A stretch of 64,000 nt of DNA from an uncultured Serinicoccus sp. (GCF_947500995.1 NZ_CANMUA010000001.1:648964-712963); one strand, 5' to 3'. Positions 44,998 through 53,946 are shown, counted from the first letter of the stretch. Notes: a model not told the origin generated them from the letters alone. Translations and numbers: made by a program.

Positions 44998-45675
44998 GTG
45001 GACCGGCACGTCGTCATGAAAGCACCGTTGTTCGCCGCGCTCGACGGCGCGACGGCCGACCAGCTCATGGACTCGATGAGCCCGCACCAGATGGCACGGG
45101 GGGACGTGGTCTTCCAGGAGGGGGACCCGGGGGACTCGTTGCACGTCATCACCAAGGGCAAGGTGAAGCTCGCGCGTGCCTCGGCCGACGGGCGCGAGAG
45201 CCTGCTCGCGGTGCTCGGCCCGGGCGAGATGTTCGGCGAGCTGAGCCTCTTCGACCCCGGCCCGCGGCTGACGACCGCCTACGTCGTCTCGGACACCGAG
45301 TTCATCTCCCTCGGCAACGACGCCCTGCGCGCCTTCCTGGGCCACCACCCGGAGGTCGCCATGCAGATGCTCGCCGGTCTGGCGCACCGGTTGCGCAAGA
45401 CCAACGAGGGCCTGTCCGACCTGGTCTTCACCGACGTGCCCGGCCGCGTCGCCAAGGCGCTGCTGGACCTGTCCGACCGCTTCGGCCGCCGCTCGGAGGC
45501 GGGGATCGTCGTCTCGCACGACCTCACCCAGGAGGAGCTGGCCCAGCTCGTGGGCGCCAGCCGGGAGACGGTCAACAAGGCGCTCGCCGACTTCGCGCAG
45601 CGGGGCTGGGTCACCCTGGGGGCCAAGGCCGTCACGCTCATGGACCTCGACCGGCTGCGACGTCGCGCCCGCTGA
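44998..45675 (+). CDS. crp: CRP/FNR-family regulator (Crp/GlxR type)
   Basis: A 225-residue global regulator, orthologous by context to Rv3676 and corynebacterial GlxR. N-terminal cyclic-nucleotide-binding domain (about 10-125) with GEMFGELSLFDPGPRLTTAY, the cAMP phosphate-binding cassette, where Glu and Arg contact cAMP; long dimer helix; C-terminal winged HTH with TQEELAQLVGASRETVNKALADFAQRGW as the recognition unit. GTG 44998 is 6 nt after CACCAT and also follows GAGG, so its initiation mode is ambiguous. Divergent from nth. Confidence 0.92.
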   Translation: MDRHVVMKAPLFAALDGATADQLMDSMSPHQMARGDVVFQEGDPGDSLHVITKGKVKLARASADGRESLLAVLGPGEMFGELSLFDPGPRLTTAYVVSDTEFISLGNDALRAFLGHHPEVAMQMLAGLAHRLRKTNEGLSDLVFTDVPGRVAKALLDLSDRFGRRSEAGIVVSHDLTQEELAQLVGASRETVNKALADFAQRGWVTLGAKAVTLMDLDRLRRRAR

Positions 45676-45723
45676 GCGTCGAGGCCCTCACCCGCCGCAC
45701 AGCCCGCGCCCCCGGCGCGGACC

Positions 45724-46554
45724 TCAGTCACCGAGCTCGCCCAGGTAGGCCAGCTGCGCGAGCACGGAGAGCCGGGCCGCGGGCCACACCGCCCGGGGCG
45801 TGTCGGCATACACCTGCTCCACGACCCGGTCCGCCAGGTCCCTCCCACCCGGCTCGTGGGCGGCCGGCCCCAGCCGCGCGACGGCGTCCCTGACCTGGGC
45901 CAGGCGCTCGTGCCGGTGCCGCCAGTAGTGCTCCACGACGCCCGCGGCGTCCGGCACGACCGGCCCGTGCCCCGGGGCGATGCTGCTGGCCGCCCCGCTG
46001 CCGGTCAGCCCGCGCAGGCGGTCCAGCGAGTCCAGGTATGACGTGAGGTCGCCGTCGGGGTAGGCGACCACCGTGGTGCCCCGGCCCAGCACGGTGTCGC
46101 CGGTGAGCAGCACCTGCTCGGCCGGCAGCAGGAAGGACAGCGAGTCCGCGGTGTGGCCCGGGGTGGGCACGACCAGGACCTCGAGCCCGCCGACGTCCAG
46201 GCGCTCCCCCTCCCGCAGGTCGTCGTGCCCGCGGCCGAACCTCCGCACGGGTGCCCCCGTGAGCCGCGCCCACCGGTCGGCGGACTCGGCGTGGTCGGCG
46301 TGCCCGTGCGTCAGGAGGGTCAACGCCACCCGGGCGTCCCGCGCGGCGACGTGGTCGAGCACCGCCGCGAGGTGGGCCTCGTCCAGCGGCCCGGGGTCGA
46401 CCACGACCGCCTGGCTGCCGCCGGGTTCGAGCAGCACCCAGGTGTTGGTGCCCTCCAGCGTCATGGGCGAGGGGTTCGGGCACAGCACCGCGTGGGCACG
46501 CTCCCCCCAGGCGCCCCCCTGCCAGGACGGGTCGGCGGCCCCGGTCGACCTCAT
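45724..46554 (-). CDS. Metallo-beta-lactamase-fold hydrolase
   Basis: A 276-residue MBL-fold protein (Rv3677c-like, glyoxalase II/LACTB2 type). Metal motifs: THGHADHAES (HxHxDH), PTPGHTADSLSF, TGDTVLGRG and PGHGPVV. N-terminal NPSPMTLEGTNTWVL is typical for the LACTB2-like group, some of which are RNases or thioesterases; the substrate is not deducible. ATG 46554 overlaps the stop of the NUDIX gene as ATGA. Last gene of the DUF4177-ridA-NUDIX-MBL operon, tail to tail with crp. Confidence 0.87.
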   Translation of the reverse strand: MRSTGAADPSWQGGAWGERAHAVLCPNPSPMTLEGTNTWVLLEPGGSQAVVVDPGPLDEAHLAAVLDHVAARDARVALTLLTHGHADHAESADRWARLTGAPVRRFGRGHDDLREGERLDVGGLEVLVVPTPGHTADSLSFLLPAEQVLLTGDTVLGRGTTVVAYPDGDLTSYLDSLDRLRGLTGSGAASSIAPGHGPVVPDAAGVVEHYWRHRHERLAQVRDAVARLGPAAHEPGGRDLADRVVEQVYADTPRAVWPAARLSVLAQLAYLGELGD

Positions 46555-47426
46555 CGCGCCGCCCCGTGCCGCGGCACCCGTATCCACAGGCGTCCGTCCC
46601 GCTCGACCGGGACCGGAGTGACGGCCGGCACGTGCGGCCGTTGCCCCAGCCATGCGTCGAGGTCCCGGACGTCGGCGAGGTCCTCGACCATCACCTGGGT
46701 GGGGGGCAGCAGCAGGTCGCGGCCCTCCCGCTGGCCCTGCAGGATCTCGTCCGGGGTGCGCCACCCGGCCTCGGCGGCCTCGCTGCTCTCGTCGTCGGCC
46801 ACCTGGCCCTGCGGCATGCGCGCGGCGAAGAACCGGGTGTCGTAGCGCCGCGGCTCGCACTCGGGCGTGACCCAGTGGCCGCGCAGGCTCAGCAGGTCCG
46901 TCCGGAGCACCAGCCCGTGCCGCTGCAGCACCTGCGCGAAGCTCGACGTGCGGTCCAACAGCCCGGCGCGCTCCTGACGCCATACCTCGTCGCGCAGGTC
47001 GTCGACGACCGTGTCGGTCGACCGGCCGGCCAGGAGCACGCCGCACTCCTCGAAGACCTCCCGTGCCGCCGCGGTGACCAGCTGCCGCGCCGCGTCCTCG
47101 CGTGTTCCCAGCCGCCGGGCCCAGGAGCGGGCGTCCGGCCCAGCCCACGGCACCCCGACCTCGGCGTCCCGCGGGTCGACACCACCGCCGGGGAAGGCGA
47201 CCATCCCGCCGGCGAAGGCCATGGCGGCCACGCGTCGGAGCACGAAGACCTCGTGGCGGGGGTCGTCCCGCAGCAGCATCACCGTGGCCGATGCGCGGGG
47301 CGGGGCCGTCGACCGCTCCGCCGGCGGCCGTCGCAGCCAGGAGCGGGCGTGCTCGGCGACCACCTCGGGGACGGCGAAGTCGCGGTATGCGCCCGCGCCG
47401 GGGTCGGCGGTGCCCTGCCCCTCCAC
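46551..47426 (-). CDS. NUDIX hydrolase (NUDT19-like, split NUDIX box)
   Basis: A 291-residue NUDIX-superfamily protein. VAFPGGGVDPRDA is separated by about 30 residues from the catalytic AAREVFEECGVLL, the long insertion known from peroxisomal NUDT19-like CoA hydrolases. The C-terminal half contains RYDTRFFAARMPQGQ and a DLDAWLGQRP segment. Substrate unknown. GTG 47426 begins 1 nt after the ridA stop codon; the gene overlaps the MBL gene by 4 bp, so all are coupled. Confidence 0.85.
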   Translation of the reverse strand: MEGQGTADPGAGAYRDFAVPEVVAEHARSWLRRPPAERSTAPPRASATVMLLRDDPRHEVFVLRRVAAMAFAGGMVAFPGGGVDPRDAEVGVPWAGPDARSWARRLGTREDAARQLVTAAAREVFEECGVLLAGRSTDTVVDDLRDEVWRQERAGLLDRTSSFAQVLQRHGLVLRTDLLSLRGHWVTPECEPRRYDTRFFAARMPQGQVADDESSEAAEAGWRTPDEILQGQREGRDLLLPPTQVMVEDLADVRDLDAWLGQRPHVPAVTPVPVERDGRLWIRVPRHGAAR

Positions 47427-47427
47427 G

Positions 47428-47916
47428 TCAGTCCCGGACGGCGACGGTGATCTCGACCTCGACCGGGACGTCGAGCGGCAGCACGGCGACGCCGACGGCG
47501 GAACGCGCGTGCACCCCGGCCTCGCCGAAGGCGTGGCCGAGCAGCTCGGACGCCCCGTCGACCACGCCCGGCTGCCCCGTGAAGGAGGGGTCGCTGGCGA
47601 CGAAGCCGACGACCTTGACCACCCGGACGACCCGGTCGAGGTCGCCGATGACGGAGCGGACCGCGGCGATGGCGTTGAGGGCGCACACCCCGGCGAGGCG
47701 GGTGGCGTCCTCGGGGCTGACCAGACCCGGCCCCTCGCCGACCTTGCCGGTGCGCTCGAGCCGTCCGTCGACGAACGGCACCTGACCGGAGCTGAAGACG
47801 AGGTCCCCGTGCCTGACCGCCGGGACGTAGGCGGCGACGGGCGCGGCGACCTCGGGGACCCGGTGGCCGAGCTCGGCCAGCCGGCCCTCCACGACACCTG
47901 CGGCGGAGTCAGCCAC
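47428..47916 (-). CDS. RidA/YjgF-family protein
   Basis: A 162-residue RidA-superfamily protein; most members hydrolyse reactive enamine/imine intermediates from PLP enzymes. Seen: LVFSSGQVPFVDG, LNAIAAVRSVIGDLDRVVRVVKVVGFVAS, and VGVAVLPLDVPVEVEITV. The usual catalytic Arg near the C-terminus (in ARSAVGVAVLP) is present; the C-terminal Glu is in VEVEI. GTG 47916, 9 bp after DUF4177. Matches Rv3678c next to the MBL gene. Confidence 0.87.
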   Translation of the reverse strand: MADSAAGVVEGRLAELGHRVPEVAAPVAAYVPAVRHGDLVFSSGQVPFVDGRLERTGKVGEGPGLVSPEDATRLAGVCALNAIAAVRSVIGDLDRVVRVVKVVGFVASDPSFTGQPGVVDGASELLGHAFGEAGVHARSAVGVAVLPLDVPVEVEITVAVRD

Positions 47917-47925
47917 GACCGGGCC

Positions 47926-48093
47926 TCAGGCGTTCTTGGGGCGCTTGAGGTAGGCCACGAGGTTGGTGCCGTCACCCGGTCCGGGCACCACCTGCACCAG
48001 CTCCCAGCCGTCCTCGCCCCACTGGTCGAGGATCTGCTTGGTCGCGTGGATCATGAGGGGGACGGTCGCGTACTCCCACTGCTGCACAGTCAT
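47926..48093 (-). CDS. DUF4177 small protein
   Basis: A 55-residue protein (MTVQQWEYATVPL ... WGEDGWELVQVVPGP ... LVAYLKRP), the DUF4177 signature of a small mixed alpha/beta fold with a conserved GWELV. Function unknown; it heads the RidA-NUDIX-MBL operon as in mycobacteria. ATG 48093 is 7 nt after TAGGGT, so the whole operon transcript is predicted to start leaderless. Confidence 0.85.
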   Translation of the reverse strand: MTVQQWEYATVPLMIHATKQILDQWGEDGWELVQVVPGPGDGTNLVAYLKRPKNA

Positions 48094-48100
48094 GGTGCCG

Positions 48101-48106
48101 ACCCTA
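48101..48106 (-). promoter_or_regulatory. Putative -10 hexamer, leaderless start of DUF4177 operon
   Basis: Minus-strand TAGGGT, 7 nt before ATG 48093. Confidence 0.45.
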
Positions 48107-48182
48107 CCGGCCACGCCGACCGCCACGCCCGACCGCCCGTGGGTGGCTCGGCGTGGGTCAAGGACCTCTCAGAAACCTCACG

Positions 48183-48188
48183 TACCGT
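48183..48188 (+). promoter_or_regulatory. Putative -10 hexamer, leaderless start of ponA
   Basis: TACCGT, 7 nt before ATG 48196; no Shine-Dalgarno. Confidence 0.45.
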
Positions 48189-48195
48189 GTCTGGT

Positions 48196-50877
48196 ATGCG
48201 CTCTGCTCTCACTGTCGCACGGGTGACCTCCCTGCTCGGGGTCTTTCTGGCCGTCTCGATCCTCATGGGGATCATCGGTGCCGGCCTGCTGGCCCCGGTG
48301 GTGGGCGCCACCGGGCTCGCCGCCCGGGAGAGCGTGAGCATGTTCGAGGAGCTGCCGGGGGACCTGGAGCAGAACCCGCTGGCCCAGCAGTCGCGCATCC
48401 TCGCCGCGGACGGCACGATCCTGGCGACCCCGGCCACGCAGAACCGCATCATCGTCGAGAGCGACGAGATCAGCCAGAACATGAAGGACGCGCAGGTCGC
48501 CATCGAGGACGCGCGGTTCTTCCAGCACGGCGGGGCCGACGTCGAGGCGCTGGCGAGGGCCGTCGTGCAGAACTCCACCACGGAGACCACCCAGGGCGGG
48601 TCGACCCTGACGCAGCAGTACATCAAGCTCGCCCTGCAGGACCAGGCGCTCAAGGAGGGCGACGCCGAGGCGTACGCCCAGACCCAGGCCAGGTCGGGCA
48701 TGGAGGGGTACGTCCGCAAGCTGCGCGAGCTGAAGTACGCCATCACCCTCGAGGAGCGGCTCTCCAAGGACGAGATCCTCGTGGGCTACCTCAACCTCGC
48801 CTTCTACGGCGACCGGGTCTACGGCGTCGAGGCCGCGGCACGGCACTACTTCAACGTCAACGCCAAGGACCTCACAGTCGCCCAGTCCGCGCTGCTGGCG
48901 GGGGTCGTGCGCTCGCCCAGCAACACCAACCCGGTGGTCAACCCCGAGCTGGCGCAGGCGCGGCGCGACGTCGTGCTCGGCAACATGTTCGACCAGGGCA
49001 TGATCACCGAGGAGGAGCTGGAGGAGGCCAAGGCTCAGGTCGTCGGCACCGGCGAGGGCGAGATGCTCGAGATCCGCGACAGCCAGCGCTCCTGCCTGCG
49101 CTCGGCCAACCCCTACTTCTGCGACTACGTCGAGGCCTGGCTGCTGGAGCAGCCGGCCCTGGGCAAGACCCGGGACGAGCGGCTAGAGAACCTCACCACC
49201 AACGGGCTGACCGTGCAGACCACCCTCGACCTCGAGCTCTCCGCCGAGATCAAGGACATCCTGCGCGACGCCACCCCCGAGGGCAACGAGTACTTCCTCG
49301 GCTCCGCCGCCAGCGTCGTGGAGCCCGGCACCGGCAAGATCCTGGCCTTCAACCAGTCCTCGCAGTACGACCTCGAGGGGACCAGCGACAAGGTCCGCGA
49401 GACCTCGGTCAACTGGAACGTCGACAACGCCTACGGCGGCCCGGGAGGTATGGCGATCGGCTCGATCGCGAAGGCCTACACCCTGGTCGAGGCGATGGAG
49501 AAGGGCGTCCCGGTCGAGGCGGACATCCGGGTGCGCGAGCCCGAGGACAGCACCTTCGGCAACGTCTGGCTCGAGGACCCGGAGAACCGGCCCACGTCAT
49601 ACCCCCCGTCGGACGAGGTCTTCCCGGCCGGCATCTTCTTCCGGGACGACTTCGAGCAGGGCTGCACGATCGGTGAGGACCACTGGGCGGTCCGCAACGC
49701 CAACGACGAGAACCACGTCGACGAGATCACCCTGCGCAAGGCCGCGGCCCTGTCGGTCAACACCGCCTTCGCCACCCTGGCCTCCCAGGTCGGGACGTGC
49801 GACATCGCCGAGACGATGACCGAGATGGGTCTGCACGCGGCCAACGGCCAGGACTACGGGCTGGACCCGGGCAACGCCGAGACCACGCTCGCGCCGTCCC
49901 TGGTGCTCGGCGCCGACACCGCCAGCCCGCTCACGGTGGCCTCCTCCTACGCCACCTTCGCCTCGGGCGGCATCTACTGCCCGCCGGTGCCGGTCACGAA
50001 GGTGCTCGACGCCGACGGCGAGGAGCTGCCGCTGGAGCTGCCGGAGTGCGAGCGGGTCATCGAGGAGGACGTCGCGCTGGGGGCCGTGGAGCTGCTCGAG
50101 GGCGTCCTGAGCATCGAGGGCTCGGGCTGGCAGGCGATCCTGGACGACGACCGCCCGGCCGGCGGCAAGACGGGCACCAACAACGACTCGACGGCGACGT
50201 GGTTCGCCGGCTTCACCCCGCAGCTGTCGACCGCGGTCTTCGTCGGCAACGTGCCGGCCGGGGCCCGTTACGACGGGGACCTCGTCGACATCACCATCGG
50301 TGGCGAGTACATCGAGGGTCCGCTCTTCGGCTCCTCCCTCGCGGCACCGACGTGGAAGCGGATCATGGAGACCGCCTCGCAGGGCATGGACGTGCAGGAG
50401 TGGGACGAGCCGTCCAACGAGATCCTCAACGGCAAGCGCGTGACGATCCCCCGCGTGGTCGGCCTGGAGGTCGGCGAGGCGCAGGAGCGCCTGGAGGACG
50501 CCGGCCTCACCGGCGCCGTCGTGCGGGTGGGGTCCGACCGCCCGGAGGGCACGGTCGTCTACACCACGCCCGGCGTCGGGTCCTCGGTGCAGACGTCCGA
50601 CCCGGTCACCCTGCACGTCTCCAGCGGGTTCCAGCAGGCCGCGGCGCCGCCGCCGGCACCTGCCCGGGCGGCCCCGCGGCAGAGCCAGCCGCAGCCGCCC
50701 CCGCAGCCGCAGCCGCAGCCGACCGAGGACGCCGAGCCCGAGCCGACGCAGGAGCCCGAGCCCGAGCCGGAACCCGAGCCGACGCAGGCCCCTGAGCCGG
50801 CCCCCGCCCCGACGCCCGACCCGTCCGAGGAGCCCCCGGGCACGGACCCGCCCGGTGACGACGAGGACGACGACTGA
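48196..50877 (+). CDS. ponA: Class A penicillin-binding protein with PASTA domain
   Basis: An 893-residue bifunctional peptidoglycan synthase (PonA2/Rv3682-like). One N-terminal membrane helix (about 12-38); GT51 glycosyltransferase with Glu104 in AIEDARFFQHGG and GGSTLTQQ (134-141); transpeptidase with SxxK S423-K426 (GSIAK), SVN (520-522) and KTG (658-660); one PASTA domain (about 748-815, IPRVVGLEVGEAQERLEDAG); then a ~75-residue Pro/Glu/Gln tail with an acidic end. The SxxK context is MAIGSIAK rather than the usual PPGSTFK. Followed by three 22-bp tandem hairpin repeats. Confidence 0.93.
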   Translation: MRSALTVARVTSLLGVFLAVSILMGIIGAGLLAPVVGATGLAARESVSMFEELPGDLEQNPLAQQSRILAADGTILATPATQNRIIVESDEISQNMKDAQVAIEDARFFQHGGADVEALARAVVQNSTTETTQGGSTLTQQYIKLALQDQALKEGDAEAYAQTQARSGMEGYVRKLRELKYAITLEERLSKDEILVGYLNLAFYGDRVYGVEAAARHYFNVNAKDLTVAQSALLAGVVRSPSNTNPVVNPELAQARRDVVLGNMFDQGMITEEELEEAKAQVVGTGEGEMLEIRDSQRSCLRSANPYFCDYVEAWLLEQPALGKTRDERLENLTTNGLTVQTTLDLELSAEIKDILRDATPEGNEYFLGSAASVVEPGTGKILAFNQSSQYDLEGTSDKVRETSVNWNVDNAYGGPGGMAIGSIAKAYTLVEAMEKGVPVEADIRVREPEDSTFGNVWLEDPENRPTSYPPSDEVFPAGIFFRDDFEQGCTIGEDHWAVRNANDENHVDEITLRKAAALSVNTAFATLASQVGTCDIAETMTEMGLHAANGQDYGLDPGNAETTLAPSLVLGADTASPLTVASSYATFASGGIYCPPVPVTKVLDADGEELPLELPECERVIEEDVALGAVELLEGVLSIEGSGWQAILDDDRPAGGKTGTNNDSTATWFAGFTPQLSTAVFVGNVPAGARYDGDLVDITIGGEYIEGPLFGSSLAAPTWKRIMETASQGMDVQEWDEPSNEILNGKRVTIPRVVGLEVGEAQERLEDAGLTGAVVRVGSDRPEGTVVYTTPGVGSSVQTSDPVTLHVSSGFQQAAAPPPAPARAAPRQSQPQPPPQPQPQPTEDAEPEPTQEPEPEPEPEPTQAPEPAPAPTPDPSEEPPGTDPPGDDEDDD

Positions 50878-50886
50878 CGACCGGCC

Positions 50887-50947
50887 CCGCACCGGACGTG
50901 CGGGAGGACCGCACCGGACGTGCGGTGCGACCGCACCGGACGCACGG
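50887..50947 (+). repeat. Three 22-bp tandem hairpin repeats after ponA
   Basis: CCGCACCGGACGTGCGG starts at 50887, 50909 and 50931 (third copy with two changes, GCACGG end). Copies 1 and 2 each form a CCGCAC/GTGCGG stem with a 5-nt loop. Exact 22-bp period. Possibly terminator derived. Confidence 0.7.
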
Positions 50948-51026
50948 TCGGCACGCAGAGCTCCCCGCTCTCCCGGCTCGACGAAACCGCTCCGGCCGCG
51001 TGCAGCCGGGGTGAGACACTGGCGGC

Positions 51027-51491
51027 ATGACCGAGCAGACCGGCCTCAAGGCCACCCTCCAGCAGGACCTCACCGCTGCCATGCGCGCGCAGGACAAGGT
51101 GCGGGCAGGCACGCTGCGGATGACCCTGTCCGCCGTGACGACCGAGGAGGTCGCCGGCAAGCAGGCGCGCGAGCTGTCCGACGACGAGGTGCTGCGGGTC
51201 ATCATCAAGGAGGCCAAGAAGCGCCGTGAGGCGGCGGAGGCCTACACCGGTGCCGCGCGGCCCGAGCTGGCGGCGCAGGAGGAGGCCGAGCTCGAGGTGC
51301 TCGAGGCCTACCTGCCTGCCCAGCTCAGCGACGAGGAGCTGGCCGAGCTCGCGCGGGAGGCCGTGGCCGAGACCGGCGCCACGGACATGCGCGGCATGGG
51401 CCAGGTCATGAAGGTGCTGCAGCCCCGTGTCGCCGGACGCGCCGAGGGCGGCCGGGTCGCCGCCGCGGTGAAGCAGGCGCTGGGCGCCTGA
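51027..51491 (+). CDS. GatB/YqeY domain protein
   Basis: A 154-residue YqeY-family protein (LKATLQQDLTAAMRAQDKVRAGTLRM, EAYLPAQLSDEELAELAREAV, DMRGMGQVMKVLQPRVAGRAEGG). The domain equals the tRNA-binding tail of GatB, so a tRNA-linked role is inferred; exact function unknown. It lies between ponA and the metallophosphoesterase, a common actinobacterial arrangement. ATG 51027 is 6 nt after GACACT and lacks a Shine-Dalgarno. Confidence 0.88.
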   Translation: MTEQTGLKATLQQDLTAAMRAQDKVRAGTLRMTLSAVTTEEVAGKQARELSDDEVLRVIIKEAKKRREAAEAYTGAARPELAAQEEAELEVLEAYLPAQLSDEELAELAREAVAETGATDMRGMGQVMKVLQPRVAGRAEGGRVAAAVKQALGA

Positions 51492-51511
51492 GCAGCCGAC
51501 GTCCGACGTCC

Positions 51512-52504
51512 ATGTCGTCCTCGACGGTACGCCGCCCGCTCGCCGCTGCGCTCGCCTCCGGCCCGGTGGTCGGGGCGGGTCTGGCGGCCTACGCCACCTG
51601 GGTGGAGCCGCGGTGGTTCGCGCTCCGTGAGGTGACCGTGCCCTGCCTGCCGACCGGCACGCCGGCGCTGCGCGTGCTGCACCTGTCCGACCTGCACCTC
51701 GTGCCGCGCCAGCACCGCAAGCGCGAGTGGGTGCGTGGCCTGGCGGCCCTGGAGCCCGACCTCGTCGTCCACACCGGCGACCACCTGGCCGCGATGGACG
51801 CGGTGCCGGCGGCGCTGGACACCTACGGCGCGCTCCTCGACCGCCCGGGCGTCTTCGTCCTGGGGTCGAACGACTACTACCCGCCCACGGCGAAGAACCC
51901 GCTGCGCTACTTCAACGACAGCCACCGCAAGGGCGCCGACCTCACGCCGCGACGACTGCCGACCCAGGACCTCGTCGACGGGCTGACCCGGCGCGGCTGG
52001 GTCGACCTCACGCACCGCCGACAGCGCGTGGACGTCGCGGGCGTCCGCCTCGAGCTGGTCGGCACCGACGACGCCCACCTCGGGCTGGACGACTACGCCC
52101 GCGTGTCCGCCCCCGCCGACCCGCTCGCGGACCTGACGGTCGGGGTCACCCACGCGCCGTACCAGCGGGTGCTCGACCCGATGGTGGACGACGGGGCGCG
52201 CCTGCTCATCGCCGGTCACACCCACGGCGGTCAGCTGCGGGTCCCCGGGTACGGCGCCCTCGTCACCAACTGCGACCTCGACACCGCCCGGGCGCGTGGC
52301 CTGTCGCGGTGGTGGCCCGGAGCCGGGGCCTCCCCCGCCCCGCGGTGGGCCCGCGCGACGTCGCCGGCCGACCTCCCCCCGGACGCCGCCTGGCTGCACG
52401 TCTCCGCGGGCCTCGGAGGCAACCCCTACACGCCGTTCCGGTTCTGCTGCCGTCCCGAGGCGACACTGCTGACGCTCTCGCCCGACGGCCCGGCTCAGCC
52501 GTAG
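51512..52504 (+). CDS. Membrane-anchored metallophosphoesterase
   Basis: A 330-residue calcineurin-like phosphoesterase (Rv3683-like). An N-terminal hydrophobic segment (about 9-27) anchors it. Metal-binding motifs in order: LHLSDLHL, VVHTGDHLA, LGSNDYY (variant of GNHD), TDDAHLG, VTHAP and IAGHTHGGQL. The variant SND in place of GNHD is notable but common in this subgroup. Substrate unknown, possibly a lipid pyrophosphate. It starts 20 bp after the YqeY gene and overlaps the AAA ATPase gene tail to tail by 10 bp. Confidence 0.9.
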   Translation: MSSSTVRRPLAAALASGPVVGAGLAAYATWVEPRWFALREVTVPCLPTGTPALRVLHLSDLHLVPRQHRKREWVRGLAALEPDLVVHTGDHLAAMDAVPAALDTYGALLDRPGVFVLGSNDYYPPTAKNPLRYFNDSHRKGADLTPRRLPTQDLVDGLTRRGWVDLTHRRQRVDVAGVRLELVGTDDAHLGLDDYARVSAPADPLADLTVGVTHAPYQRVLDPMVDDGARLLIAGHTHGGQLRVPGYGALVTNCDLDTARARGLSRWWPGAGASPAPRWARATSPADLPPDAAWLHVSAGLGGNPYTPFRFCCRPEATLLTLSPDGPAQP

Positions 52505-53940
52505 GGGTCGCCGCACCCGCCGCCTTCCTGCCAACCGGTCGCTCCCGACGTCGCACGACCCTCCTCGTCACCGGGCCGGCTGTTGCCGAGCAGCACCCGA
52601 GTGAGCTCCTCCTGGCTCGCCAGCAACCCGTCGAGGGCGCGGTGCAGATGCCTGTCTCCCGGTTCCTCACCCGCCATGGCCGCCACGAGCACGGCCCGAC
52701 GCACCAGCTCCTTGACGAACGAGGCCGTCATGCCTGCGGTCCGGCGCGCGGCGTCGGACAGCGCCTCCTCGCCGAACGCCAGATCGGCCTGGTAGAGCTC
52801 CAGCAACCGGCGCCGCCCCGCCTCGTCGGGCAGCGGGATCTCCACGGCGAGGTCGACGCGGCCGGGCCGCTGCACCAGGGCCCGCTCGAGGGCCTGGGCG
52901 CGGTTGGTGGTCAGCAAAAAGGTCACGTCGGCGTCGCTGTCGAGGCCGTCCATCGCGTCGAGGACCTCGAAGAGCAGCGGACGCCCACCAGGTCCCATGC
53001 TTCGGTCCTCGGCGACCAGGTCGCAGTCCTCCAGGACCACGACGGCGGGCTGGAGGGCCCTGGCCAAGGAGGCGGCCAGCGAGATGTAGCCCAGGGACTC
53101 ACCGGCGAGCAGCACCACCGTGTGGCCCGGGCTGCGGGAGACGAGGTGGCGGACCGTGTGGGTCTTGCCGGTGCCCGGCGGACCGTAGAGCAGGAGGCCG
53201 CGCTTGAGGTGCTGGCCGTGCCGTCGGAGGGTGTCGGCGTGCTCGGCGATGCCGGTCACGTGCGCGGCGATCCGGTCCAGCGAGCCGGGCGGCAGGACCA
53301 CTTGGTCCTCGGTGACGTCGGGACGGGGGAGGAAGGTCACCCCCTGCGACTCCGGGCCGTAGCCCGAGGACTCGAAGGCGATGACCTGTCCCCGGAGCAC
53401 GCTGCGCTCCAAGGCCACCGCGCGCAACTCGTCGAGAAGGGCTGCCCGGGTGTCCTCGTCGGCGCAGAGGAGCTCCAGGGACCCTTTGTCACGGCCGTAC
53501 TGAGGGGCGCCCTTGCGTTGCATCACCGCGACGGGATACCCGGCATACCGGAAGAGGCGCAGGCCGAGCCCGATCGCCCGCCGGTGCTCGTGGGGACCCA
53601 CAGCGACGGAGACGTAGTCCACCTGGCCGACGGGCGCCCGGCCGTGGCCACCGCCCACGAGGTCCCCCAGGGACACGTGGTGGCGCATGTCACCACCGCC
53701 CACCCCGACCTGCGAGGCCTCGGGGTCCCGACCGGCGACCTCGGCCAGCGCGACGTCCCAGTCGGCGTAGCGGTGGTTCGTCACCTCCTCCGTCACGACG
53801 GCCACGTCGGCGACCGGCGTGCCGAGGTATGCCGTGAGGCGGTCCGCGAGCGGCTCACCTCCGTGCGTGCCCATCGCACGGTGCGCCATCTCCACCGCCT
53901 CGGCGAAGCTGTTGAGGAATCCCCTGACCTCGTCGTCCAT
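52495..53940 (-). CDS. AAA-family ATPase
   Basis: A 481-residue protein with a ~230-residue N-terminal region of no family I recognise, followed by a single AAA module: Walker [15 protein letters not shown] (near 243), Walker B variant VVVLEDCDLVAED, sensor 1 LLTTNRAQ, arginine finger RPGRVD, and a C-terminal lid. The BCS1/ClpX-like single-module design suggests a remodeller with an unknown client. The N-terminal region has DWDVALAEV and GVTFLPRPDVTEDQVVLPPGSLDRI before the module. It sits between conserved chromosomal genes and tRNA-Pro. ATG 53940 is 6 nt after TAGGTT. Confidence 0.85.
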   Translation of the reverse strand: MDDEVRGFLNSFAEAVEMAHRAMGTHGGEPLADRLTAYLGTPVADVAVVTEEVTNHRYADWDVALAEVAGRDPEASQVGVGGGDMRHHVSLGDLVGGGHGRAPVGQVDYVSVAVGPHEHRRAIGLGLRLFRYAGYPVAVMQRKGAPQYGRDKGSLELLCADEDTRAALLDELRAVALERSVLRGQVIAFESSGYGPESQGVTFLPRPDVTEDQVVLPPGSLDRIAAHVTGIAEHADTLRRHGQHLKRGLLLYGPPGTGKTHTVRHLVSRSPGHTVVLLAGESLGYISLAASLARALQPAVVVLEDCDLVAEDRSMGPGGRPLLFEVLDAMDGLDSDADVTFLLTTNRAQALERALVQRPGRVDLAVEIPLPDEAGRRRLLELYQADLAFGEEALSDAARRTAGMTASFVKELVRRAVLVAAMAGEEPGDRHLHRALDGLLASQEELTRVLLGNSRPGDEEGRATSGATGWQEGGGCGDPYG

Positions 53941-53946
53941 GCCACC

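Noticed and set aside
46551..47426. NUDIX box considered disrupted
   Set aside because: The ~30-residue insertion is a feature of NUDT19-like proteins and the catalytic REVFEE remains.
50887..50947. Possible CRISPR-like array
   Set aside because: Repeats are 17 bp with 5-bp spacers, only three copies, no cas genes.
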